Shown here: in pieces, positions 1 through 9,451 of the stretch | Numbering within the stretch: position 1 is the first letter of the stretch | Layout of the letters: every line of letters begins with the position of its first letter | Source: Nitrospira sp. | Lineage (GTDB): Bacteria; Nitrospirota; Nitrospiria; Nitrospirales; Nitrospiraceae | Direction of reading: 5' to 3' | NCBI GenBank assembly: GCA_022226935.1 | Contig: CP092081.1 | Span: forward strand, 68,902 to 132,901 | DNA: 64,000 bases | The notes under the pieces: generated by a model | What the model was told of the DNA's origin: nothing | The model's database searches: none | The model's input: the letters and a program-made list of their open reading frames with translations, nothing else | Translations under genes and position numbers: made by a program

Positions 1-34
1 TCTCTTACAGACCCCATCACCATAAGGAGGCGGG

Positions 35-2464
35 ATGTTCGAACGGTTCACGGACAAGGGTCGCAAGATCATCATCCTGGCACGTGAAGAAGCCGAGCGC
101 CATCAGAACGATTACCTGGGCACCGAGCACCTGGTGTTGGCCATCCTTCGCGAGACGGATGGGATTGCGCTGATGATTCTGAAAAAAATGGGCCTCTCGA
201 CCGAACAGATTCGCCTCGAAATCGAGCGCAACCTACCGGGCGGCGGCACGACGATGACCTTCGGGGAAATCCCTTTCAGCCCGCGGGTCAAAAAAGTCAT
301 CGAGTACGGGGTGGAAGAAGCCCGGTTACTCGGTCACAACCATATCGGCAGCGAGCATCTGTTGCTCGGCCTCCTGCGTGAAGAAGAAGGCATCGGCGGA
401 AAGATTCTCCGGAGTCTTGGCGCCAACCTCCTGACTGCCCGGCAACTCACGGTGACCTTCCTGCGGAAGTCCGCACCGCGCGAGAGAGACCGCAAGAGCA
501 ACACCCCCGCTCTCGACGAATTCGGTCGCGATCTGACCCAGTTGGCCCAAGAAGGGCAATTGGATCCCGTCATCGGACGCGCAGATGAAATCGAACGCGT
601 GCTGCAGATCCTGAGCCGCCGCTCCAAGAACAATCCCGTGCTCATCGGCGAGTCCGGAGTCGGCAAGACTGCCATCGTCGAGGGGCTCGCGCAGCGTATC
701 ATTGCATCTGAAGTCCCCGACAATCTCTTGTCTCGCCGAGTGATTGCGCTTGATCTAGGCTCTCTCGTCGCCGGCACCAAATACCGCGGCCAGTTTGAAG
801 AGCGGTTGAAAGTAGTGATGAAAGAGATCGTGCAGGCGGGCAACATCATTATCTTCATCGACGAATTGCACACGCTGGTCGGCGCCGGCGCTGCTGAAGG
901 CTCGATCGACGCCTCCAACATGCTCAAGCCGGCGCTGTCGCGCGGGGAAATTCAATGCATCGGCGCCACGACGCTGGACGAATACCGCAAGCACATTGAG
1001 AAGGATGGTGCGCTCAAGCGCCGCTTCCAACCCATCCATGTGCAACCGCCCAGCACGGATGAAACGGTCCGCATCATCCAAGGCCTGCGCGACCGGTACG
1101 AAGAACATCATGGCGTAGAAATCACTGAAGACGCCATCGTGGAAGCCGTCAAATTAGCGGATCGCTATATCACTGACCGGTTCTTGCCGGACAAGGCCAT
1201 CGACCTGATCGATGAAACCGGGTCCCGCGCCAAGTTACAAACCTACGCGCTGCCGACTGAACTCAAGGCGCTGGAGCAGGAGCTCAAGAAGATCTCGCGT
1301 GAAAAAGAACTGGCCATCTCGATGCAAAATTTCGAGGAAGCCGTTCGCCACCGGGAAGAAGAAGAGCGTCTGCGGAAACTGCTCGACGAGTCCAAGCGCG
1401 AATGGAAGAAGAACCAGGAAAAACACAAACCGACGATCGGCAAAGAAGAAGTCGCGTATGTCGTGTCGAAAATGACCGGCATTCCGCTCTTCAAGCTGGA
1501 AGAGGAAGAGTCCAATAAACTGCTCCGCATGGAAGAATTCCTCCACAAACGGGTCATCGGGCAAAACGAAGCCATCTCGGCGGTCGCGCGCGCCATTCGC
1601 CGATCCCGGGCGGGGCTCAAGGAAGCGAAGAAACCCATCGGCTCCTTTATCTTCCTGGGCCCGACCGGTGTCGGAAAAACCGAGCTGGCGCGGACCCTGG
1701 CGGAGTTCCTCTTCAACAGTGAAGATGCGCTCATCCGGATCGACATGTCCGAATACCAGGAGAAGTTCACCAGTTCGCGTCTCTTTGGAGCACCTCCCGG
1801 TTATGTCGGGTATGAGGAAGGCGGCCAGCTGACTGAGAAGGTTCGGCGTCGGCCTTATTCCGTGGTGCTGTTCGACGAAATCGAAAAGGCGCATCCGGAC
1901 GTGTTCAACGTCCTGCTGCAGGTGTTGGACGACGGCGTGCTCACCGACAGCCTGGGCCGAAAAGTCGATTTCAAGAACACGGTCGTCATTATGACGTCCA
2001 ACATCGGCACTAAGTTGATTCAGAAGGGCGTCTCGCTCGGGTTCCAGAACGACGAAAAGAGCGGGCAAGCCTTGCGCAAGAAGGATGAAGTGATGGGCGA
2101 GCTCCGCCGATCCTTCAGCCCGGAGTTCTTGAACCGCATCGACGAGATCGTGGTCTTCCACTCGCTGGAGAAGGAACACCTCATCCATATTCTGGATATT
2201 CTGCTGCACGAGCTGAATCTTCGCCTCATCGACAAGAGTGTCAGCATCGAGGTGGATGACGAAGTCAAACAGTGGTTGATCAAGGAAGGGTATGAACCGC
2301 TGTACGGTGCGCGTCCCATGCGCCGCATCATTCAGCGAGCGATCGGCGATCCGTTGTCTGAGGAGCTCATCAAGGGCCGCTTCAAGGACAACCGGAAAAT
2401 CAAGGTCGTTCTGCGCGACGGCGCGCCGGCCTTCATTGAACAGGAAGCCATGGCAGGCGTGTAG
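35..2464 (+). CDS. clpC: ATP-dependent Clp protease ATP-binding subunit ClpC
   Basis: Hexameric AAA+ unfoldase that feeds substrates to the ClpP peptidase in the cytoplasm. The 809-residue protein has the full ClpC order: double Clp_N repeat (about 1-145), first AAA module with Walker A GESGVGKT near 205-212 and an IDELHTL Walker B, a UVR-type coiled middle segment (about 420-455), second AAA module with GPTGVGKT near 542, and the C-terminal D2-small domain. Length and the short UVR middle (not the long ClpB coiled coil) separate it from ClpB. An AAGGAGG site lies just before the ATG. No mcsA/mcsB/ctsR partners are visible here, though the upstream side is cut by the window. A hairpin terminator follows. 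Confidence 0.97.
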   Translation: MFERFTDKGRKIIILAREEAERHQNDYLGTEHLVLAILRETDGIALMILKKMGLSTEQIRLEIERNLPGGGTTMTFGEIPFSPRVKKVIEYGVEEARLLGHNHIGSEHLLLGLLREEEGIGGKILRSLGANLLTARQLTVTFLRKSAPRERDRKSNTPALDEFGRDLTQLAQEGQLDPVIGRADEIERVLQILSRRSKNNPVLIGESGVGKTAIVEGLAQRIIASEVPDNLLSRRVIALDLGSLVAGTKYRGQFEERLKVVMKEIVQAGNIIIFIDELHTLVGAGAAEGSIDASNMLKPALSRGEIQCIGATTLDEYRKHIEKDGALKRRFQPIHVQPPSTDETVRIIQGLRDRYEEHHGVEITEDAIVEAVKLADRYITDRFLPDKAIDLIDETGSRAKLQTYALPTELKALEQELKKISREKELAISMQNFEEAVRHREEEERLRKLLDESKREWKKNQEKHKPTIGKEEVAYVVSKMTGIPLFKLEEEESNKLLRMEEFLHKRVIGQNEAISAVARAIRRSRAGLKEAKKPIGSFIFLGPTGVGKTELARTLAEFLFNSEDALIRIDMSEYQEKFTSSRLFGAPPGYVGYEEGGQLTEKVRRRPYSVVLFDEIEKAHPDVFNVLLQVLDDGVLTDSLGRKVDFKNTVVIMTSNIGTKLIQKGVSLGFQNDEKSGQALRKKDEVMGELRRSFSPEFLNRIDEIVVFHSLEKEHLIHILDILLHELNLRLIDKSVSIEVDDEVKQWLIKEGYEPLYGARPMRRIIQRAIGDPLSEELIKGRFKDNRKIKVVLRDGAPAFIEQEAMAGV

Positions 2465-2524
2465 ACCACCACACGCGCATCACGATAGGATCGATTGGTA
2501 TTTGAGATCCTGTACACCACCCGG

Positions 2525-2566
2525 CAACCCCCGCGGTCCCCAACCGGATCCGGGGGTTGTCGCTTT
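2525..2566 (+). terminator. Rho-independent terminator after clpC
   Basis: A perfect 9-bp stem (CAACCCCCG at 2525-2533 with CGGGGGTTG at 2551-2559) is followed by a short, interrupted T-rich tail (TCGCTTTT). It sits about 60 bp after the clpC stop and before tsaD. The tail is weak, so termination may be partial. Confidence 0.6.
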
Positions 2567-2709
2567 TCACGGAGCCATGTGCTGAATTCTTTCAGGACCG
2601 AACAGTCCCCCGACACAAGGATTCGTGCGCTGATTCCCCGTGCTTCCAGGCTGTCGTCCCAACCGGTCGCACGATGTGCCATTCCAAACAAGCTGCGTCT
2701 CTCTGTCTT

Positions 2710-3780
2710 ATGAACAGTGCTGCTTCGACAACCATCCTCGGTCCTATCCTCGGCATCGAAACCTCCTGTGATGAAACTGCCGCCGCCGTTCTTGATGGGG
2801 AGGGGAAGGTCCTGTCCAACATCATTTCATCGCAACAAGCCGTACACGAGCGATTCGGCGGTGTAGTGCCGGAACTCGCCTCGCGAGCTCATATCCAAAA
2901 CATCGAGCAGGTGACCGGCAGGGCGCTCGAAGAGGCCGGTCTCGGATGGCGAGATTTGCGAGCCATTGCCGTCACGCAGGGGCCCGGTCTGGCCGGCGCC
3001 CTTCTGGTCGGTCTCAGTTATGCCAAGTCCACGGCCTATGCCCTGGATATTCCGCTGGTCGGCATCAGTCACCTGGAAGGGCATATCGCATCGGCTTGGA
3101 TTAACCGCCCGGCCTTTCCGAGAAATTGTGTGGTCCTGATCGCATCCGGGGGCCATACGCATCTTTTCCACGCGGAAGAGAAAGGCGGATTTCACCTCAT
3201 GGGCCGCACCATCGATGATGCGGCAGGGGAAGCTTTTGATAAAGGCGCGCAGATGCTCGGTCTCGGGTACCCGGGCGGACCGCTCATCGATGCCGCGGCG
3301 CGGAAAGGCCGTCCAACCGCCGTGCGATTTCCACGCTCACGTGTCAGAACCGGTCAGTTCGATTTTAGTTTCAGCGGGCTCAAAACCGCGCTGCTCTATC
3401 ATCTACAAGGCATGAGCCTAGAAGCCATTGCCCAACAACAGGCCGATCTGGCCGCCGCATATCAAGAGGCAATCGTGGATGTTCTGGTTCGCCAGGCCTT
3501 CGCCGCCGTCGAACGCGCAGGGGTATCGGCCCTCGCCGTCGTGGGTGGCGTGTCTGCGAATTCGCGCCTTCGAGCCCGACTCGCTGAGCGAGCCGTCAAG
3601 GAAGGCATTGAATTGGGCCTGCCGGCCCTCTCATACTGCACCGACAATGCGGCGATGATTGCCGCTGCGGGACAGCGAGCGCTCCTCCAGGGCAATGTCG
3701 CGTCATTCGACTGCGAAGCCATGCCGGACTGTGCGCTGCCGACCTGGTCGGGGAGCGGGGTCGTCCGCCGCACGTCTTAG
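2710..3780 (+). CDS. tsaD: tRNA N6-adenosine threonylcarbamoyltransferase TsaD
   Basis: Transfers threonylcarbamoyl from threonylcarbamoyl-AMP to A37 of ANN-decoding tRNAs, working with TsaB/TsaE. The 356-residue product opens with GPILGIETSCDETAAAV, carries the metal-binding histidines in HLEGHIASAW, and has the ASKHA-type phosphate loops (ASGGHTHL, DDAAGEAFDKGAQMLGL, VVGGVSANSRL). The open frame extends upstream to 2557, but that stretch runs over the clpC terminator and looks non-coding, and ATG 2710 gives the family's usual N-terminus. No good ribosome-binding site is seen before 2710, so the exact start is slightly uncertain. hflX follows immediately. Confidence 0.95.
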   Translation: MNSAASTTILGPILGIETSCDETAAAVLDGEGKVLSNIISSQQAVHERFGGVVPELASRAHIQNIEQVTGRALEEAGLGWRDLRAIAVTQGPGLAGALLVGLSYAKSTAYALDIPLVGISHLEGHIASAWINRPAFPRNCVVLIASGGHTHLFHAEEKGGFHLMGRTIDDAAGEAFDKGAQMLGLGYPGGPLIDAAARKGRPTAVRFPRSRVRTGQFDFSFSGLKTALLYHLQGMSLEAIAQQQADLAAAYQEAIVDVLVRQAFAAVERAGVSALAVVGGVSANSRLRARLAERAVKEGIELGLPALSYCTDNAAMIAAAGQRALLQGNVASFDCEAMPDCALPTWSGSGVVRRTS

Positions 3781-3805
3781 CGTTCTCGCCGCAAGGAGCA
3801 CCGCC

Positions 3806-5500
3806 ATCGCCACGATTCACGGACATGTCAGCGGCCTGAAAGCCAGTCACCTTGCCGCACTGGAACGATTGTACCGGCGCCGCATTCCTGCCTCGGTGGT
3901 CCTCACTGCCGAGTTGGCCCGCACAACAAGCCAACTGTCACGTGAAATTCGCCGGCCCATCGGACTCCTCATCACGCGCCGTGGAGCCATTGAGCAAGTA
4001 TTGGTAGGGGCAGGCTGCGCGCCGACATTCGAGTCGCTGGCAAAATTCAGGGTCGGGTCCCACTCATTGCGCGGCCTCAGACTCATTCGCACGCATCTTC
4101 ATGACGAACCGTTAAGCCAGGATGATCTCACGCATTTGGCGCTCCTGCGATTAGACATGATCGGAGCGTTGGGGGTGACCGAGACGGGTGAACCCAGACT
4201 GTTGCATCTTGCGCACCTGCTTCCGCCCAATCAACAAGGCGAGATGTGCCGCATCCTAAAACCGGTGCCATTCCATGATCTGGACCTGCAACTGGATACC
4301 TTCCTCCACGCGCTTGAAGCCGACCTCCAGCGATCGAATACGCAGCACACCGTCACCGGAGGCCAAGAGTCGGCCATTCTGGTCAGCGCCTCGCCGAAAG
4401 GCCATGCCGAACAGGACGAGCATTTAGAGGAATTGACTGAACTCGCGCAATCCGCCGGCGTACGCGTCTTGGATCGCATCGCGCAACGCACCCATGAGGG
4501 CTATGAGCGGTATTTGCTCGGCAAGGGCAAGTTGAAAGACGTCGTCATGCGCGCGCTGCAGAAGGGCGCCGACCTCATCATCTTCGACCAGGACTTGGCG
4601 CCGGCACAGGCCCGCGCGATCTCCGAAGTGACTGACCTGAAGGTCATCGATCGCACTCAGCTCATTTTGGATATTTTTGCCCGGCGCGCGCATACGCGGG
4701 AAGGCAAGGTTCAAGTCGAGTTGGCCCAGCTCCGGTACCTGTTGCCACGGCTCTCCGGGCATGGCACCTCGTTGTCCCGGCTCGGAGGAGGAATCGGGAC
4801 GCGCGGACCCGGCGAAACCAAACTGGAAACCGACCGCCGCCGCATCCGCGACCGTATCGCGCATCTGGAGCGCGAGATCGATGACGTGGCTCGCCATCAG
4901 GATCAGCGGCGGGCCCGGCGTGTCCGCCAGGGGCTCCCGATTCTCTCCATCGTCGGGTATACGAACGCCGGCAAATCGACCCTGCTCAACACCTTGACGC
5001 ACAGCCAGATCCCTGCCCAGGACCGCCTGTTTGAAACGCTGGATACGACCAGCCGCCGGCTGCGTTTTCCGCATGATCGCGAAGTCATTGTGACCGATAC
5101 GGTGGGATTTATCCGGGACCTTCCCAAAGATCTCGTCAGCGCCTTTCGCAGCACGTTGGATGAACTGCGCGATGCCGACATGCTGCTCCACGTGGTCGAT
5201 GCCTCCACTCCGAATCTCGACCAGCAGATTTCGGCGGTTGATACTGTGCTGCAGTCGCTCCAATTAGATACGATCCCGCGCGTCATGGTGCTCAACAAAT
5301 GCGATCGACTCTCACCGCGGGAGGCTGACGTACTCTGCCAGCGGTATCATGCCATTGCCATCTCGGCACTGGATCCTGAGACACTACGGCCCTTGATCGC
5401 ACACTTGGAAACATTGTTACCGGCCGTCCCCGCCCTCTCTTCGCACGAAGGAAACCCCGACCTGCCGCCTCAGGACCTGGCCCTTGCATCTCACTCCTGA
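3806..5500 (+). CDS. hflX: GTPase HflX, ribosome-splitting factor (non-canonical start)
   Basis: HflX binds the 50S subunit and splits stalled or hibernating ribosomes under stress. The protein has an extended N-terminal region, the HflX glycine-rich helical domain (LSRLGGGIGTRGPGETKLETD), then a G domain with GYTNAGKST (G1), DTVGFI (G3) and NKCD (G4). Start choice: an AAGGAG site (3793-3798) sits 7 nt before ATC 3806, giving an N-terminus of the expected kind (x-ATIHGHVSGLKASHL), but no ATG/GTG/TTG is there. Canonical in-frame starts exist only inside tsaD (ATG 3659, ATG 3695, GTG 3731), none with a ribosome-binding site, or downstream inside the conserved region. Function is sure; start is not. 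Confidence 0.92.
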   Translation: MATIHGHVSGLKASHLAALERLYRRRIPASVVLTAELARTTSQLSREIRRPIGLLITRRGAIEQVLVGAGCAPTFESLAKFRVGSHSLRGLRLIRTHLHDEPLSQDDLTHLALLRLDMIGALGVTETGEPRLLHLAHLLPPNQQGEMCRILKPVPFHDLDLQLDTFLHALEADLQRSNTQHTVTGGQESAILVSASPKGHAEQDEHLEELTELAQSAGVRVLDRIAQRTHEGYERYLLGKGKLKDVVMRALQKGADLIIFDQDLAPAQARAISEVTDLKVIDRTQLILDIFARRAHTREGKVQVELAQLRYLLPRLSGHGTSLSRLGGGIGTRGPGETKLETDRRRIRDRIAHLEREIDDVARHQDQRRARRVRQGLPILSIVGYTNAGKSTLLNTLTHSQIPAQDRLFETLDTTSRRLRFPHDREVIVTDTVGFIRDLPKDLVSAFRSTLDELRDADMLLHVVDASTPNLDQQISAVDTVLQSLQLDTIPRVMVLNKCDRLSPREADVLCQRYHAIAISALDPETLRPLIAHLETLLPAVPALSSHEGNPDLPPQDLALASHS

Positions 5501-5534
5501 CCACTGCACAATTGGCCGCCACTAGCCGCGCATC

Positions 5535-6206
5535 ATGAAAGCAACCACCGCACATCACGGGTCCGCACAGTCCGACACACGGCGCTTAGCGCGAATGCTC
5601 CGTACGTTACGAGCCACTGCGCCGGCCAGGAAAGTCGAGTTGGACTACCACACGCCTTGGGAGTTGCTCGTCGCTACGATTCTTTCAGCGCAATGCACCG
5701 ACCAGCGCGTGAACCAAGTCACACCGGCCCTTTTTCGCCGATATCGACGTCCACAGGACTATGCCGCGGCTGACGCGGCGGAGTTGGAGGCGTTGATCCG
5801 CTCGACCGGTTTTTTTAAGACCAAGGCCAAAAATCTCATTCACTGTGCGAAAGCCGTGGTCGAAACATTTCACGGCACAGTCCCGGATACGATGGAAGCC
5901 CTCACCGGACTTCCAGGAGTCGGGCGAAAGACCGCGAACGTGTTGCTGGGGAATGCGTTCGATAAGCCGGCCATCGTGGTGGATACGCACGTGAAACGAG
6001 TGGCCGGGCGACTGCACCTCACCCGCCATACGGATCCCGACAAAGTCGAGATGGACCTACAGCGGTTGCTGCCCGAAGAGGAATGGACAGACGGATCGCA
6101 GCGTCTCCTTCTGCACGGGCGATATGTCTGCCTGGCGCGCGCCCCGAAATGCGGAAGCTGCCCAATCTACACCGATTGCCATTGGGAAGGGAAAACCACA
6201 CGATGA
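5535..6206 (+). CDS. nth: Endonuclease III (DNA glycosylase/AP lyase)
   Basis: Base-excision-repair glycosylase/AP lyase for oxidised pyrimidines. The 223-residue protein carries the helix-hairpin-helix LPGVGRKTANVLL with the catalytic lysine, the catalytic aspartate in VVDTHVKR, and a C-terminal [4Fe-4S] motif with spacing C-x6-C-x2-C-x5-C (CLARAPKCGSCPIYTDC). Length matches E. coli Nth plus a short N-terminal extension. Its TGA stop overlaps the ATG of yicC (ATGA), indicating translational coupling. Confidence 0.96.
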   Translation: MKATTAHHGSAQSDTRRLARMLRTLRATAPARKVELDYHTPWELLVATILSAQCTDQRVNQVTPALFRRYRRPQDYAAADAAELEALIRSTGFFKTKAKNLIHCAKAVVETFHGTVPDTMEALTGLPGVGRKTANVLLGNAFDKPAIVVDTHVKRVAGRLHLTRHTDPDKVEMDLQRLLPEEEWTDGSQRLLLHGRYVCLARAPKCGSCPIYTDCHWEGKTTR

Positions 6207-7081
6207 TCCGAAGTATGACCGGATATGGAAAAAAAGATGGCACGTCGCAACAGGCCACCGTCACCGTCGAGATTCGCTCCGTCAACCACCGGTTTTTAGA
6301 AGCGGCAGTGAGGGTTCCTCGATCTCTGGCGCAGTTGGAAGACCCCATCCGCAAGGCCGTTCAACAACGCTGCCTCCGGGGAAGAGTCGATGTCTCGGTG
6401 ACAATACAAGCCGCGAGGGGCAGCTTGAAAACCGTCCACATCGATCAGGCGCTCGCCAAGCAGTACCATGCAGCCCTCAAAAAGCTGCAGAAGACGCTCG
6501 GATTGCGAGGTGGGGTGGACCTATCCATGGTCGCGGGGTTTCGCGACATCGTCTCCATGACCGATGAACCGGTGGATACAGACCACCTCGGCAAGACCGT
6601 GATGCGCGTGCTCGGCGGAGCGCTGACCGACCTGGAGAAGATGCGCAAGCGGGAAGGGGAGGCGCTGGCGAAAGACCTGGCCCTTCATCTGGACGCGATT
6701 CGGGAGGCCCGGTCCGTCGTGGCAAAGAAGGCTCCGGACCTTGCGAAAAGCGCGTTTGACCGCATGAAAGCGCGGATCGAGACGCTCCTGCAGAGCGAAG
6801 TACCCGATCCGGCCCGACTCCAGCAGGAATTGGCTGTGTACGCCGACCGGTCGGACATCTCGGAAGAATTGGTCAGACTTGAGTCACATATGGTACAGTT
6901 CGACCAGCAGCTCCGGAGCCAGGAGTCCGTGGGGAAAACGCTGGAGTTTCTCCTGCAGGAAATGGGACGGGAAGTGAACACCATCGGCTCGAAAGCCAAT
7001 GATGCGGAGATTGCCGCGCTGGTCGTCCGCATGAAAGCCGAACTGGAAAAATTGCGCGAACAAGTTCAAAATGTGGAGTGA
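6203..7081 (+). CDS. yicC: YicC-family endoribonuclease/stress protein
   Basis: Member of the YicC/YloC family, described in other bacteria as an endoribonuclease affecting small-RNA turnover and stationary-phase survival. The 292-residue product starts MIRSMTGYGK, the family signature, and ends with the DUF1732-type block (GREVNTIGSKANDAEIAALVVRMKAELEKLREQVQN). The frame is open further upstream inside nth, but ATG 6203 overlaps the nth stop as ATGA, has a GGAAGGG site and gives the standard N-terminus. It directly precedes gmk, an arrangement common in bacteria. Confidence 0.9.
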   Translation: MIRSMTGYGKKDGTSQQATVTVEIRSVNHRFLEAAVRVPRSLAQLEDPIRKAVQQRCLRGRVDVSVTIQAARGSLKTVHIDQALAKQYHAALKKLQKTLGLRGGVDLSMVAGFRDIVSMTDEPVDTDHLGKTVMRVLGGALTDLEKMRKREGEALAKDLALHLDAIREARSVVAKKAPDLAKSAFDRMKARIETLLQSEVPDPARLQQELAVYADRSDISEELVRLESHMVQFDQQLRSQESVGKTLEFLLQEMGREVNTIGSKANDAEIAALVVRMKAELEKLREQVQNVE

Positions 7082-7111
7082 CGTCGGCGCGGCGCCGGCA
7101 TTGAATCATCT

Positions 7112-7828
7112 ATGAGCACTGCGCCCCTTCCATCTCACGAGAAACCGGCTCAAGTACGGCGAGGCATCCTCTTCATTATTTCCGCCCCGTCGGGAAGCGG
7201 AAAAACGACGCTGTGCAAACAGATCACGGCCAATGTGCCGGGATTGTGGCATTCCATCTCCTACACGACCCGCAAGCCGCGACCGGGTGAGGTAGACGGG
7301 CAGGATTACCATTTCCTGGATGAGCCGTCGTTCCGCCAGATGATCGATCGGAACGAGTTCGTGGAATGGGCCCATGTCTACGGCAACTTGTACGGCACGC
7401 CGCGCAAAGAGCTGACTGAAAAAATGGAACAGGGCATCGATGTCCTGCTCGAAATCGACGTGCAAGGCGCCCGTTCGGTGAAGAAGAAGTTCGAAGACGG
7501 CGTCTACATTTTCATCCTGCCGCCCTCGTTCGACACGTTGCGCACCAGGCTCCAAAACCGGGCGGGGGACTCGCCGGAAGAAATTCAACGGCGCTTGCAG
7601 AAGGCCAAAGAAGAAGTTTGGAGCTATCGCGAGTATTACTACATCGTCCGCAACGATGATTTGAAACAATCGCTCAAAGAACTCGAAAGCATTTTTCTGG
7701 CGGAACGCACCAAGACGAAACGCCTCAACATGACTTGGTTGGAAGAAAAGTTTATTCTCGACAAGGAGGGCAAGCAGGGGAATTCCTCCTCCGCCCCCGC
7801 ATCAAAGGAGCACATGCATCATGGGTGA
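7112..7828 (+). CDS. gmk: Guanylate kinase
   Basis: Phosphorylates GMP to GDP with ATP in the cytoplasm. It has the P-loop SAPSGSGKTT, the GMP-binding segment SISYTTRKPRPGEVDGQDYHF, and the lid/core motifs EFVEWAHVYGNLYGTP and LLEIDVQGA. The 238-residue length includes about 20 extra N-terminal residues and a polar C-terminal tail. The last 8 bases overlap the start of rpoZ, as expected for the common gmk-rpoZ pair. Confidence 0.96.
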   Translation: MSTAPLPSHEKPAQVRRGILFIISAPSGSGKTTLCKQITANVPGLWHSISYTTRKPRPGEVDGQDYHFLDEPSFRQMIDRNEFVEWAHVYGNLYGTPRKELTEKMEQGIDVLLEIDVQGARSVKKKFEDGVYIFILPPSFDTLRTRLQNRAGDSPEEIQRRLQKAKEEVWSYREYYYIVRNDDLKQSLKELESIFLAERTKTKRLNMTWLEEKFILDKEGKQGNSSSAPASKEHMHHG

Positions 7829-8183
7829 AATGTTATCGTTGTTACCGGAATATGCCACCGGCGAATTCGATTCGCGCCACCGGCTGGTGATCGTCGCGGC
7901 GCAGCGCGCCAAGCAATTGGTCCAAGGGGCCCGCATGACCGCCTTCTCCAAGTTCACCAAGGAAACGAGCATCGCGCTCGATGAAGTGTTGCGGCACAAG
8001 GTGAAATTTTTGATCGGCAAAGAAGCCCGCGATGCGATCAAGGAATCCAAGCGCGTGAAGGAAGGCGAGACCGAACGCCTGGCCATGATGACCGGAGAAG
8101 ACGCCAAGGAGATCAAGAAGGAGCTCAGCGTCTACGTCGACGATACCGCCAAGCCCGTCGCCGCCCCGGAGGCCGAGGAGTAG
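7821..8183 (+). CDS. rpoZ: DNA-directed RNA polymerase omega subunit
   Basis: Small RNA polymerase subunit that assists beta-prime folding. The 120-residue protein contains an omega-like helical core with FDSRHRLVIVAAQRAKQL (replacing the usual SRYxLVxxxxxRAxQL) followed by a long charged C-terminal half that is typical of this phylum rather than of E. coli. Assignment rests on this core plus its position directly after gmk (8-bp overlap) and before coaBC. An AAAGGAG site within the gmk 3' end precedes the ATG. Confidence 0.85.
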   Translation: MGEMLSLLPEYATGEFDSRHRLVIVAAQRAKQLVQGARMTAFSKFTKETSIALDEVLRHKVKFLIGKEARDAIKESKRVKEGETERLAMMTGEDAKEIKKELSVYVDDTAKPVAAPEAEE

Positions 8184-8192
8184 TGGCCCTTC

Positions 8193-9407
8193 GTGAAGAC
8201 CACCGGCCCGTCACTTTCCGGTGTCCGTCTTGTGCTCGCCGTCACGGGGGGTATTGCTGCCTATAAAGCAGTGAGCCTGTTGCGCCTGCTCCGGCGCGAA
8301 GCCGCGACGGTCAACGTCGTGATGACGGCCGGGGCTTGCCGGTTCGTCACCCCGCTGACATTCGAAGTATTGTCCGGCGCGCATGTCGCGACCGACCTCT
8401 TCGAAGCGCACCAAGAGATGCTTCATCTTTCTCTCCCGGAACAGGCGCAGGCCATCGTCATTGCGCCGGCCACCGCCAATTGCCTTGCCAAAGCCGCCAT
8501 CGGCCTCGCAGACGACCTCCTCTCCACCATGCTCCTCACGACCCAATGTCCGGTGATTTTCGCCCCGGCTATGGACGGGGATATGTGGCAACATCCCACG
8601 GTCATGGAGCATGTCGCCGCATTGCGCGCACGCGGGGCCATCATTGTGGAACCGGAGGATGGTCCGCTGGCATCCGGCCGCCAGGGGCAGGGGCGGCTAG
8701 CCGATGAGGAACGAATCCTGGCAGCGGTTCACCGCGCCGTTCACTCCCGTCAAGACTGGTCCGGCCGCAAGGTGCTCATTTCAGCCGGCCCGACACAGGA
8801 AGCCATCGACCCCGTACGGTTCATCTCCAACCGATCGTCTGGAAAAATGGGATACGCCTTGGCTGAAGCCGCTCGATCGCGAGGAGCACACGTCGTGCTG
8901 GTCTCCGGTCCCACCTCGCTCCCTCCACCACTCGGTGTCGAACACTGTCCGGTGATCACCGCCGAAGAGATGTACAAGGCACTGGCAGCCCGATTTGCTT
9001 GGAGTGATACGGTGATCATGGCGGCGGCGGTCGCAGACTTTCGTCCCGCCCGGCCTTCCGCTCACAAGCTCAAAAAACGGCGCGGTCCCGTCACTCATCT
9101 AGATCTCGAAGCAACCGACGATATTCTCTGCGAATTACGCGACCGCCGGAGGAATCAGGTGCTTGTCGGATTTGCCGCAGAAACTGATGATCTCCTTGCC
9201 CACGCCAAAGAAAAGCTGCATGCTAAAGGCCTTGATCTACTGGTGGCGAATGACGTGACAGCGCCAGGGTCGGGATTCGGATCGGATACCAACCGCGTCT
9301 GGTTGCTGACCCGTGAAGCGGATCCCGAGGAACTCCCGCTGCTATCTAAACGCGACGTCGCAGACCGGATCCTGGATCGAATCCTGACCGTACATACCGG
9401 CCGATAA
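8193..9407 (+). CDS. coaBC: Bifunctional phosphopantothenoylcysteine decarboxylase/phosphopantothenate-cysteine ligase
   Basis: Performs two steps of coenzyme A synthesis: ligation of cysteine to 4-phosphopantothenate, then FMN-dependent decarboxylation. The N-terminal CoaC flavoprotein half shows AVTGGIAAYKA, the APATANCLAK segment and the PAMDGDMW substrate-recognition motif (normally PAMNxxMW, so Asp replaces Asn here). The CoaB half begins near residue 190 with VLISAGPTQEAIDPVRFISN, RSSGKMG, and AAAVADFRP. Start is GTG 8193, 9 bp after the rpoZ stop, with a GAGGAG site in the rpoZ 3' end. The Asn-to-Asp change in the PAMN motif deserves checking because that Asn is usually considered essential for decarboxylation. 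Confidence 0.94.
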   Translation: MKTTGPSLSGVRLVLAVTGGIAAYKAVSLLRLLRREAATVNVVMTAGACRFVTPLTFEVLSGAHVATDLFEAHQEMLHLSLPEQAQAIVIAPATANCLAKAAIGLADDLLSTMLLTTQCPVIFAPAMDGDMWQHPTVMEHVAALRARGAIIVEPEDGPLASGRQGQGRLADEERILAAVHRAVHSRQDWSGRKVLISAGPTQEAIDPVRFISNRSSGKMGYALAEAARSRGAHVVLVSGPTSLPPPLGVEHCPVITAEEMYKALAARFAWSDTVIMAAAVADFRPARPSAHKLKKRRGPVTHLDLEATDDILCELRDRRRNQVLVGFAAETDDLLAHAKEKLHAKGLDLLVANDVTAPGSGFGSDTNRVWLLTREADPEELPLLSKRDVADRILDRILTVHTGR

Positions 9408-9451
9408 CCCGAGAGCATACGGTCGCGGCCGCATCCTAAGGAGTCACAACC

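Noticed and set aside
1235..2209. Long minus-strand open frame inside clpC
   Set aside because: Antisense shadow of a strongly conserved gene in GC-rich DNA; no ribosome-binding site or family match.
2557..2709. In-frame upstream extension of tsaD
   Set aside because: It runs over the clpC terminator hairpin, starts with TTG and adds residues unlike any TsaD N-terminus.
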